From positions 197,596-261,595 of the forward strand of contig NZ_AWFZ01000030.1 of assembly GCF_000463155.2 (NCBI RefSeq): a stretch of 64,000 nt of DNA, in the 5' to 3' direction. Under the pieces are notes generated by a model. That model was not told where the DNA came from. It ran no database searches and saw nothing but the letters and a program-made list of their open reading frames with translations. Below, in pieces: positions 1-7,046 of this stretch. Made by a program: the position numbers and the translations under genes. Numbering within the stretch: the first letter of the stretch is position 1; every line of letters starts with the position of its first letter. The DNA comes from Siccibacter turicensis LMG 23730. Lineage in GTDB: Bacteria; Pseudomonadota; Gammaproteobacteria; Enterobacterales; Enterobacteriaceae.

Positions 1-329
1 GATTTGCGATGGTGCTGTTCGCACGCCGGGTGGCGCATGTGGTTCACGCTGAACGCGCGCTGGCTGCAGACGGGCAGAGCGTGCGTTACACGGTGCGCGG
101 CCCGCTGTTTTTTGCCAGCAGCAACGATCTGTTTGAGCACTTCAACTATGCCGACGACCCGTCGCGGGTGATCATCGATTTGACGCATGCTCAGATCTGG
201 GATGCGTCAACCGTGGCAATGCTGGATGCGATTGAAACCCGCTACGCGCGTCATGATGCAACGGTGACCATTGAAGGCCTCGACCTGCGCAGCCGCGACT
301 TCCACGAGCGGTTGACGGGTAAAGTATAA
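1..329 (+). CDS. SulP-family anion transporter, C-terminal fragment (STAS domain)
   Basis: Only the last ~109 codons are inside the window; the frame is open through the left edge (codons begin at base 3), so the Met at base 9 is internal, not a start. The fragment looks like the cytoplasmic STAS domain at the end of SulP sulfate/bicarbonate/dicarboxylate permeases: a strand with 'VRYTVRGPLFFASSNDLF', then 'VIIDLTHAQIWDASTVAMLD', the conserved region around the STAS nucleotide-binding loop. The transmembrane part and hence the substrate cannot be judged. It is followed by a GC-rich hairpin and a repeat element, and converges on yojI. Confidence 0.75.
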   Translation, partial: FAMVLFARRVAHVVHAERALAADGQSVRYTVRGPLFFASSNDLFEHFNYADDPSRVIIDLTHAQIWDASTVAMLDAIETRYARHDATVTIEGLDLRSRDFHERLTGKV

Positions 330-333
330 AGAT

Positions 334-356
334 GGGGCGGGACGTTTACCCGCCCC
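334..356 (+). terminator. GC-rich hairpin after the SulP gene
   Basis: Eight-base perfect stem GGGGCGGG / CCCGCCCC with a seven-base loop, five bases after the stop codon. No U-run follows, so it may be an RNA 3' end stabiliser rather than a strong intrinsic terminator. Confidence 0.5.
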
Positions 357-376
357 GCCCGGCTGTAGCTGATGCC

Positions 377-405
377 GCAGGGCGGGTAAGCGTAGCGCCC
401 CCACC
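377..405 (+). repeat. REP-like 29-base intergenic repeat
   Basis: Imperfect palindrome with the core GGTAAGCGTAGCGC between G-rich and C-rich ends. The same pattern occurs as an inverted pair between nrdA and nrdB (19720-19748 and 19772-19800), differing at about six of 29 positions from the right-hand copy. It lies between the convergent SulP and yojI genes, a typical place for enterobacterial repetitive extragenic palindromes. Confidence 0.6.
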
Positions 406-417
406 CTGTCGACAGGC

Positions 418-2064
418 TTAACTCCCGGTACGCGCCACCGCGTCGCGACTGGCGAGATCGCGCTCTTCGCCGTGCAGCTCGGACAGCTGTCCGCGGCGCA
501 TCTCCAGCAGACGATCGGCGTGCACAAAATAGTGATCGTCATGGCTGATGGCGAAAATGGTTTTTCCCATCTCCTGCATTAACGGCAGCAGCACCTGATA
601 AAACTCGCGGCGGAAGTGCGGGTCCTGATCGGCGGCCCACTCGTCCAGCAGGATGATGTCGCGATCCTCGGCCAGCGCCAGCAGCAGCGCCACGCGTTTC
701 TTTTGCCCTTTCGAGAGGTTGAGGTTGAGAATTTTGCCGTTCTCAAGGGCCAGCTTCTCGCTCATTTTCAGACGTGCCAGCCACGCGTCCACCAGCTCAG
801 GCCGCGCCTGCTGACCGCCATGCCCGAGCAGCTGATCGAACAGCCACACATCGGTGAACACCGCCGAGAAACGCGCCCGGTAGTCATCCAGCGAGGCGTC
901 AGTCACCGGTTCGCCATCCACCAGGATGGTGCCTGACACCGGCTGGTACAGCCCGGTCAGCAGCATCGCCAGCGTGGATTTCCCGCTGCCGTTACCGCCA
1001 ATCAGGAACAGCAGTTCGCCGCGTCTGATGGTGAGGTTTATCGGCCCCACCGCAAAGCTGTTATCCGCATAGTGGAATACCACATCGCGCAGTTCGACCG
1101 TCTGCCAGTCGCTTTTTTCACGCACCGCCGGAAACGCGGCGTTGAACGGGGCCAGGTGGAACTTATTGAGCTTGTTGAACGCCACCTGGGCGGTGAGCAG
1201 CGTCGGGAGCGCGCCGACCGCCGAGAGCAGCGGCGTACGCAGGAACAGCAGCGTCAGGGAGTAAATCGCCGCCACGTTGGTGTCGGCCCAGCCGAGGCTG
1301 TTCGCCATCCAGAACACCAGGCCAATGGCACCGAGCATCATGATATTCGACCAGTTCACCGCGCTCAGGTGGAAAGTGTCGGCGCGAATAATGTGGTGAC
1401 GATACTCTTTCGCATCCGGGGCGTAGGCATGGTCAAAAATCCAGGCGGCGCGCTCGCGGTTGAGGGTCAGCTCTTTGCGCCCCTCCAGCACCGTCTGATA
1501 ATCCTTATACAGCTTGTCTTCGGTCTCACGCAGGATCGCCATATGCTTATAGACGCGCGACACCAGCACAAAGCCGCCCCAGATGGTGATCGCCAGCCAG
1601 ACGGTGGTGACCAGCAGCATTTTGGTTGAGAGCAGCGCCAGGTAAGCGGCGCAGCCGATGCTGAGGATAATCCCCTGCACCAGTTCCGGAAGACGCACGA
1701 AGGCAATGGTGATATTACGAATATCGCTAGTAAGTCCGGCCAGCAGCGCGGCGCTGCCCAGCTGCTCGACGCGTTCAACCGGGGTATCCAGGATGCATTT
1801 GATAAATTCGCTGCGCAGGCGGTAGACGAAGTGGTGACCGAGCGTGGTGAGCGCAAGCTGCGACCCGAGCGTAATCGCCATCAGCAGCAGCAGCAGCCCG
1901 AGAAATTCCGGCAATACCGTCAACGACATATCAACGTTTTCAATCAGGCGCTGATTGATAAACGCAATCAGGCCAATCCCCAGCGCGGCGCTGAGCAGGC
2001 TCAGCAGCATCACCATCAAAAACGGCCAGCGGTACTGGCGCCAGACAAGCAGCAAAAGATCCAT
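418..2064 (-). CDS. yojI: ABC exporter YojI, fused permease and ATPase
   Basis: 548 residues, near-identical in layout to E. coli YojI (547). Residues ~1-300 form the six-helix exporter membrane domain. The ATPase half carries Walker A 'GGNGSGKST', the signature region '[10 protein letters not shown]' (an LSKGQ variant of LSGGQ) and Walker B '[15 protein letters not shown]'. In E. coli YojI exports the lasso peptide microcin J25 together with TolC, and has been linked to L-cysteine efflux. Start [13 protein letters not shown] aligns with the E. coli start. It is encoded on its own, downstream of alkB with a 71-base gap. The natural substrate in this organism is unknown. Confidence 0.95.
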   Translation of the reverse strand: MDLLLLVWRQYRWPFLMVMLLSLLSAALGIGLIAFINQRLIENVDMSLTVLPEFLGLLLLLMAITLGSQLALTTLGHHFVYRLRSEFIKCILDTPVERVEQLGSAALLAGLTSDIRNITIAFVRLPELVQGIILSIGCAAYLALLSTKMLLVTTVWLAITIWGGFVLVSRVYKHMAILRETEDKLYKDYQTVLEGRKELTLNRERAAWIFDHAYAPDAKEYRHHIIRADTFHLSAVNWSNIMMLGAIGLVFWMANSLGWADTNVAAIYSLTLLFLRTPLLSAVGALPTLLTAQVAFNKLNKFHLAPFNAAFPAVREKSDWQTVELRDVVFHYADNSFAVGPINLTIRRGELLFLIGGNGSGKSTLAMLLTGLYQPVSGTILVDGEPVTDASLDDYRARFSAVFTDVWLFDQLLGHGGQQARPELVDAWLARLKMSEKLALENGKILNLNLSKGQKKRVALLLALAEDRDIILLDEWAADQDPHFRREFYQVLLPLMQEMGKTIFAISHDDHYFVHADRLLEMRRGQLSELHGEERDLASRDAVARTGS

Positions 2065-2135
2065 AAAGCAGGCTACCCAATGAGAAAAATCAGCCCGCAG
2101 TTTAAACGGCTCGCGTTCGACGGCAAGAATAATTC

Positions 2136-2792
2136 TTATTTATAGTCGTTTTTACCCGCGGCACGAAACGTGAGGTTGTAGCGGTACTCGCCGGTCAGCG
2201 GATGCACACCCGGCTTCAGCGGCTGAATGCCGTGATAGAACAGCCGCGACGGCCCGCCCCATACCACCACGTCGCCGTGCTCCAGCAGCAGGCGTTTTAG
2301 CGGGTCGTTGCGCCGCAGCCCACCAAACTGAAACACCGCCGGCAGCCCGAGCGAGACCGACACAATCGGCGCCCGCAGATCCGGCTCGTCTTTATCCTGA
2401 TGCAGCGACAGCTTCGCCCCCGGCGCGTAGCGGTTGATCAGGCAGGCGTCCGGGGCGAAGCCTGCGTAGCCCGCGGCGGCGGATGCCGCATCGCTCAGGG
2501 CGCGGAACGCTGCGGGCATTGCCGGCCAGGGCTCGCCGGTCCGCGGATCGCGTCCCGCGTAAAGATAGCCGCGCTGGTCGGTAGCCCAGCCCAGCGTGCC
2601 GCAGTTGGTCATCGCCACCGACATGGTATGCCCACCCGGCGTCACCATATGCCGAAACGGTGACTGCTCGCTGACCTGCGCGATGCCCTCCATCAGCGCC
2701 CCGGCCTCGGCCAGCGCAAAGCGGCGCAGCACCACCGCGCCGTCGGTCAGCGGCTCCTGCCACGGCGCTTCGCCTTCAAACAGATCCAGCAT
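2136..2792 (-). CDS. alkB: DNA/RNA oxidative demethylase AlkB
   Basis: 218 residues (E. coli 216). Fe(II)/2-oxoglutarate dioxygenase that removes 1-methyladenine and 3-methylcytosine by oxidation. The iron triad is visible: His131 and Asp133 in 'LHQDKDE', and His187 in 'LFYHGI'; the 2-oxoglutarate arginines lie in '[10 protein letters not shown]' (Arg204, Arg210). The start ATG shares one base with the TAA stop of ada (TAATG), so the two are translationally coupled and form the adaptive-response operon, as in E. coli. Confidence 0.97.
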   Translation of the reverse strand: MLDLFEGEAPWQEPLTDGAVVLRRFALAEAGALMEGIAQVSEQSPFRHMVTPGGHTMSVAMTNCGTLGWATDQRGYLYAGRDPRTGEPWPAMPAAFRALSDAASAAAGYAGFAPDACLINRYAPGAKLSLHQDKDEPDLRAPIVSVSLGLPAVFQFGGLRRNDPLKRLLLEHGDVVVWGGPSRLFYHGIQPLKPGVHPLTGEYRYNLTFRAAGKNDYK

Positions 2793-3859
2793 TATGTCTC
2801 CTTAAAAAGTGACTCACGCGCCAGCAGGCTCGCTTTACGGTCGCTGCCCCAGCGGTAGCCCGCCAGCACCCCGCTGCTGCGCACTACCCGATGACAGGGG
2901 ACGATCACCGCCAGACGGTTTGCGGCGCAGGCATTTGCCACCGCCCGCACCGCGTCAGGCTGGCCGATGCGCTGGGCCAGCTCGCGGTAACTCAGCGTAT
3001 TCCCGGCGGGGACCGCCCGCAGCGCCTGCCAGACCCGCTGCTGAAATGCGGTGCCGCGGATATCGAGCGGCAGATCGCAGGCGGCATGCGGGGTATGAAT
3101 GCAGGCCACAACCCGTGCGACCTGCTCATCAAAGGTCTTATCGTCCGTCAGCCGTTGGGCATGGGGAAACAGCCGCGCCAGCTCCGCCACCACCGCGTCG
3201 TCGTCATCGCCCAGCAGAATCGCGCAGATCCCGCGCTCGCTGCGCGCCACCAGGCAGCGGCCCAGTTCGCACGGCGCGACGCTGTAGCAGACCGCCATTT
3301 CACGCCCGCCGCGCCGGTACTGCCGGGGCGTCATCCCGAGTGCCGCATCGGCCTGATGATAGAAGCTGCTGCCGGTCTGAAAGCCCGCGTCCAGCGCCGC
3401 GCGCGTCACCGTCTCTCCCCCGTGCAGCGCGTCACGCACCCGCCGGGCGCGCAGCGCCTGCTGCCAGGCTTTCGGCGTCAGGCCGGTGACGGATTTAAAC
3501 AGCCGGTGGAAGTGCCAGGGGCTCATCGCCACCTCGCGGGCAATGGCATCCAGCGTCAGCGGGGTATCGCTCGCCGCCATGATGCGGCACGCCGTCACTA
3601 CCCGTCCGGCGCGCTGCTGGTCGGGATGAATCGTCGCCGGCTGGCAGCGCTTGCACGGGCGAAAGCCAGCGGTCTCGGCCGCGTCCGGGGTCGCAAAAAA
3701 CAGCACGTTCTCCCGTCGCGCACGGCGCGAGCGACACGAAGGTCGACAGTAGATGCCCGTGGTAATCACTGCGAAGACAAAGCTGCCGTCCGCTGCGGTG
3801 TCGCGGTCCTGCACCGCCTGCCAGCGCTGCTGTGAGATAAGAGTTTCAGTGGTTTTCAT
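2792..3859 (-). CDS. ada: Ada bifunctional methyltransferase and transcription activator
   Basis: 355 residues from MKTTETL; an upstream in-frame Met would add 19 unconserved residues, so I use 3859. The N-terminal zinc domain has the four cysteines 38, 42, 69 and 72; Cys38 takes the methyl group from methylphosphotriesters and switches Ada to an activator. An AraC-type helix-turn-helix follows (~85-185, 'MSPWHFHRLFKSVTGLTPK'). The C-terminal O6-alkylguanine methyltransferase has the acceptor Cys322 in 'IVPCHRVV'. It is first gene of ada-alkB; E. coli Ada activates this operon, alkA and aidB. Confidence 0.97.
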   Translation of the reverse strand: MKTTETLISQQRWQAVQDRDTAADGSFVFAVITTGIYCRPSCRSRRARRENVLFFATPDAAETAGFRPCKRCQPATIHPDQQRAGRVVTACRIMAASDTPLTLDAIAREVAMSPWHFHRLFKSVTGLTPKAWQQALRARRVRDALHGGETVTRAALDAGFQTGSSFYHQADAALGMTPRQYRRGGREMAVCYSVAPCELGRCLVARSERGICAILLGDDDDAVVAELARLFPHAQRLTDDKTFDEQVARVVACIHTPHAACDLPLDIRGTAFQQRVWQALRAVPAGNTLSYRELAQRIGQPDAVRAVANACAANRLAVIVPCHRVVRSSGVLAGYRWGSDRKASLLARESLFKET

Positions 3860-3931
3860 AGCCGGCTCCTGATCAAAGGGTAGCCCTACTCTCGCAGGCT
3901 GCCCATCGACCGACACCCGAAATCTTGCGTT

Positions 3932-4969
3932 TTAATTTTTGCTGTCAACCAGGAAGCTTTTGAACTGGGGAGACATCCACACCGCGAAGCCATCTTGCTC
4001 TTTGGTAATCAGGTAAACCGCCAGCCCCTGCTCCAGCGCCACCGCCTTCGCTTTCTCAAGGCCGAGCACCATCAGGCCGGTGTCCCAGGTGTCGGCTTCC
4101 AGCGCCGTGGGGGCGATAACGGTCGCGGAAACCAGATTATGAGTAATGGGCTGGCCGGTTGCCGGGTCGATAACGTGCGACACGCGTTTCCCGTTGAGCT
4201 CATAGTAGTTGCGGTAGCTGCCCGAGGTACTGATCCCGTGGCCGTTGATATCCACCACCGCCTGCACCGCGTTTTCCCGGTCGGTGGGTTTCTGGATCGC
4301 CACGCGCCAGGGTTTCCCTTCCGCGTTCATGCCGCGGCTGGCCAGCGCGCCGCCCACCGATACCAGGTAGCGGCTGATGCCTTCGCGCTCCATCAACTGC
4401 GCCAGATGGTCGGCAGCGTACCCTTCGCCCACGGTGGAGAGATCGACAAACAGGTCGGGAATATCTTTTTGCAGCCATTGCGTGCTGGCCGCCGTAATCA
4501 CCCGCAGATGCTGTAAACCGGTACGCGCGCGCGCGGCGGCAATCTGCCCGGCATCCGGCGTGACGGTTGGCTGCGCCTGCGGCCCGAATCCCCAGAGATT
4601 CACCAGCGGGCCGATGGTGATATCCATGGCGCCCTGGGTGTAATGCCCGATCCGCAGCGAGAGGGTCACGATATCCGCCATGGCGGCATCTACCGGCCAG
4701 GGATCGGTGCTGGACGAGTGATTAAACTGCATCAGCGCCGAGTCATCCTTCCAGGTGGAGAGCAGACGGTCGTCTTTATCAAGCTGCGCCTGGATTTTAC
4801 CGCGCAGCTCTGCGCCGCGCCGCGCATCAACCCCGGCCAGGCTCACCCGCCATGAGGTTCCCATGGTTTTCCCTTCCAGCACCTGCGGCGCGTCGGCGTC
4901 CGGGCTATCGCACCCGACGAGTAACAGAAGCGAGGCCATCAGGCCGATCAGAGATAAGCGATATCGCAT
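3932..4969 (-). CDS. apbE: FAD:protein FMN transferase ApbE, lipoprotein
   Basis: 345 residues (E. coli 351). A lipoprotein signal peptide ends in the lipobox 'LLLVGC', with the modified Cys at residue 20, so the mature protein is anchored facing the periplasm. ApbE hydrolyses FAD and attaches FMN through a phosphoester to Thr/Ser of targets such as Rnf and Nqr subunits. Family motifs are present: 'KTMGTSWRV', 'VDLSTVGEGYAAD', 'VSHVIDPATGQPI' and 'ADTWDTGLMVLG'. It lies downstream of ompC, separated from it by a strong terminator. Confidence 0.95.
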   Translation of the reverse strand: MRYRLSLIGLMASLLLLVGCDSPDADAPQVLEGKTMGTSWRVSLAGVDARRGAELRGKIQAQLDKDDRLLSTWKDDSALMQFNHSSSTDPWPVDAAMADIVTLSLRIGHYTQGAMDITIGPLVNLWGFGPQAQPTVTPDAGQIAAARARTGLQHLRVITAASTQWLQKDIPDLFVDLSTVGEGYAADHLAQLMEREGISRYLVSVGGALASRGMNAEGKPWRVAIQKPTDRENAVQAVVDINGHGISTSGSYRNYYELNGKRVSHVIDPATGQPITHNLVSATVIAPTALEADTWDTGLMVLGLEKAKAVALEQGLAVYLITKEQDGFAVWMSPQFKSFLVDSKN

Positions 4970-5029
4970 CGGTTTTCCTTATATAAACTGCGCGACAGGG
5001 TACACCATTTTTTTACGCCGCCAGAAAAA

Positions 5030-5056
5030 CAAAAAAGGGGCCAGAGGCCCCTTTTT
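5030..5056 (-). terminator. ompC intrinsic terminator
   Basis: Symmetric hairpin: A-run, GGGGCC, three-base loop AGA, GGCCCC, T-run. It starts about 17 bases past the ompC stop. The U-run exists in both directions, but the only gene ending here is ompC, read on the minus strand. Confidence 0.85.
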
Positions 5057-5072
5057 ACTGCAACAAACGGGA

Positions 5073-6206
5073 TTAGAACTGGTAAACCAGACCTACACCC
5101 ACGATGTCGTCGGTACCGATGCCAGCGGCACGGGTAAAGTTGTTGTCGTCCAGCAGGTTGATTTTGTAATCAACGTAGGTGGACATGTTTTTGTTGAAGT
5201 AGTAGTAGGTGCCTACATCAACATACTTCACCAGGTCCTGGTCGCCATAGTTGATGGAGCCGTTGCTGATGTTTTTACCGCGAGACTGCAGGTAAGCGAT
5301 GGACGGACGCAGGCCGAAGTCGAACTGGTACTGAGCAACCACTTCGAAATTCTGCGCTTTATCAGCGTAACCGAACGCGTCAGAACCGCTGTTGCCGCCG
5401 AAGCGGGTCGCGTTGTAAGTCTGGGTGTACTGCGCTGCCAGGTAGATGTCGTTCGCATCATATTTCACGCCGCCGCTGTAAACGTCAGCACGATCGCCGC
5501 TGCCGTAAATGGCATTCGCTTGACCCGCATTAAGGGTGTTCTGGTCATCGCTACGTTTGGAGCTGGCTGCCGCCGCACCGATGCTGAAGCCTTCGCCGAT
5601 GTCATAGGTGACAGAACCGCCGAAGCCGTCGCCGTTCTGGTTCAGCACGCCACGACCGGTGTCATCTTCACCACGAGAGCTGCCGTTCTGACCCTGATAC
5701 TGCAGGGCGAAGTTCAGGCCTTCTACCAGACCGAAGAAGTCGGTATTACGGTAGGTTGCCACGCCGTTAGCACGGGACTGCAGGAAGTTGTCTGCACCGT
5801 AGGTGTCGCCGCCGAACTCCGGCAGAACGTCGGTCCATGCGGTTACGTCGTAGATAACGCCGTAGTTACGACCGTAGTCGAAAGAGCCAGCGTCAGCAAA
5901 TTTCAGACCGGCGAATGCCACACGAGTCCAGGAGTCGTTTTCGTTTTCAGCGGTGTTACCGTTGATCTGGTATTCCCACTGGCCGTAACCGGTCAGCTGA
6001 TCGTTAACCTGGGTTTCGCCTTTGAAGCCGATACGCATGTAGGTTTTGTCGCCGTCATTACTTGAGTCGTCAGAGAAGTAGTGCAGGCCGTCGACTTTAC
6101 CGAACAGATCCAGTTTGTTGCCGTCTTTGTTGTAAATTTCAGCCGCGTGAGCGGAGCCTGCTACCAGCAGTGCTGGTACCAGGAGGGACAGAACTTTAAC
6201 TTTCAT
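5073..6206 (-). CDS. ompC: Outer membrane porin OmpC (OmpK36-type)
   Basis: 377 residues with a 21-residue signal peptide ending SAHA, giving mature [13 protein letters not shown], and the porin C-terminal Phe ('VGLVYQF') recognised by the BAM complex. It forms a trimeric 16-strand barrel for small hydrophilic solutes. The constriction loop L3 reads '[14 protein letters not shown]', with the normal PEFGGD motif and no Gly-Asp insertion like those seen in carbapenem-resistant Klebsiella. Codon use is strongly biased, as for an abundant protein. The divergent neighbour micF and the OmpR-type promoter confirm ompC rather than another porin. Confidence 0.97.
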   Translation of the reverse strand: MKVKVLSLLVPALLVAGSAHAAEIYNKDGNKLDLFGKVDGLHYFSDDSSNDGDKTYMRIGFKGETQVNDQLTGYGQWEYQINGNTAENENDSWTRVAFAGLKFADAGSFDYGRNYGVIYDVTAWTDVLPEFGGDTYGADNFLQSRANGVATYRNTDFFGLVEGLNFALQYQGQNGSSRGEDDTGRGVLNQNGDGFGGSVTYDIGEGFSIGAAAASSKRSDDQNTLNAGQANAIYGSGDRADVYSGGVKYDANDIYLAAQYTQTYNATRFGGNSGSDAFGYADKAQNFEVVAQYQFDFGLRPSIAYLQSRGKNISNGSINYGDQDLVKYVDVGTYYYFNKNMSTYVDYKINLLDDNNFTRAAGIGTDDIVGVGLVYQF

Positions 6207-6223
6207 TATATTTAACCCTCTGT

Positions 6224-6252
6224 ATATGCCTTTTTATATGCCTTTTTATGTG
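6224..6252 (-). repeat. 12-base tandem repeat in the ompC 5' UTR
   Basis: ATATGCCTTTTT occurs twice in direct tandem (6224-6235, 6236-6247) and a third, partial unit (ATGTGCC) follows. On the mRNA this gives two A-rich AAAAAGGCAUAU units just upstream of the Shine-Dalgarno, in the part of the leader that small RNAs such as MicC pair with in E. coli. Confidence 0.7.
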
Positions 6253-6327
6253 CCACTGCTTACTGATTAACCCTGCAATCAGTCGGCAAACCCAATTCTT
6301 ATGAAATTCAGAGGACAAATCCAACGG

Positions 6328-6405
6328 GAATATGATACGAAAACTTTTAAGATGTTTCATACACTGCAAACGGTGTAACAAAAAGTTAATGGAAGGGAAC
6401 TTCTT
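6328..6405 (-). promoter_or_regulatory. ompC promoter and OmpR-binding region
   Basis: On the minus strand the stretch GAAACATCTTAAAAGTTTT followed by TATCATATTC reproduces the E. coli ompC promoter (OmpR site next to the -35, then the -10) almost base for base. A further OmpR-like stretch with TTTTGTTACACC lies immediately upstream. Transcription should start near 6320, giving a leader of about 115 bases. Regulation by OmpR-P is inferred from this identity. Confidence 0.75.
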
Positions 6406-6545
6406 AAAGCACCAATTGCTAAAAATATGCGCACTAAATATCAAAAAATCTCAGTTAGTCATTAAAAACATAAAGATAGGTAGATTTACTGATTACCGCA
6501 CTGATTGCCAAACCCGATCTCAGGACCGCGACTAGAATTACTCCC

Positions 6546-6640
6546 GCTATCATCATTAACTTTATTTATTACCGTCATTCATATCTGAATGTCTGTTTAC
6601 CCCTATTTTGCTGCCGGATGCTTGCATCCGGTATTTTTTT
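6546..6640 (+). ncRNA. micF: MicF antisense RNA
   Basis: About 95 nt, divergent from ompC as in E. coli. The 5' half GCTATCATCATTAACTTTAT, which pairs with the ompF mRNA translation start, is identical to the E. coli RNA as I recall it. The middle (ACCGTCATTCAT..CTGAATGTCTG) is also kept. The 3' end is a Rho-independent hairpin, GCCGGATGC / GCATCCGG with a short loop, followed by a T-run. MicF acts with Hfq to lower ompF (and lrp) translation. ompF itself is outside the window. Confidence 0.93.
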
Positions 6641-7046
6641 GCCCTTCGCTTATTCCCGGTATTATTTCCCGTTGTAAATGAATTATTGTTAACCGTTTCA
6701 TGACGATATTATTTCGCGCGCTGTGTTCTTTTTATTCAGCGTTATTTTTGTGCTGCGTGTGGTATTCATCCCGCAGGCTCAGGTTCATCGGCAACCGGTC
6801 TGTCCGTGAGAGGAGTAAGCGAGACGCCTGGCAAATCATTCATTTCGCTTTATACTCCTTTTTTTGCGATACTCGCGTAGTAGTACACCACGGTCATACC
6901 GCGGCGGACATGACGTCATACCACGGCGCGCCTGACGGTCGTTATCGCACTTGCTCAGGAAGAGCCTACAAAGGCAGCTTCAGCCGCCACATTCTGGTTG
7001 AATTCGTCTCTTTTTATGGCGTTGTCAAAGTGAGTTACACACAACA
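6641..7046 (+). other. micF-rcsD intergenic region (rcsD leader)
   Basis: 406 bases. It presumably holds the rcsD promoter; I see no convincing -35/-10 pair. One open frame (6700-7050, 116 codons) ends in an ATGA overlap with rcsD, but its composition (Cys-, Arg- and Ser-rich, no family resemblance) does not look like a real protein. There is no clear Shine-Dalgarno before the rcsD ATG. Confidence 0.5.

Larger units (their letters stand above)
6207..6545. other. ompC-micF divergent control region
   Basis: 339 bases without a gene. From the ompC side it holds the RBS (GAGGG), a short tandem repeat in the 5' UTR (6224-6252), the ompC promoter with OmpR sites (~6328-6405), then AT-rich DNA towards the micF promoter. 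No open frame here resembles a protein. Confidence 0.7.

Noticed and set aside
4755-6065. 436-codon plus-strand open frame opposite apbE and ompC
   Set aside because: It is a mirror frame of the strongly biased ompC coding strand; it spans the ompC terminator and has no recognisable fold.
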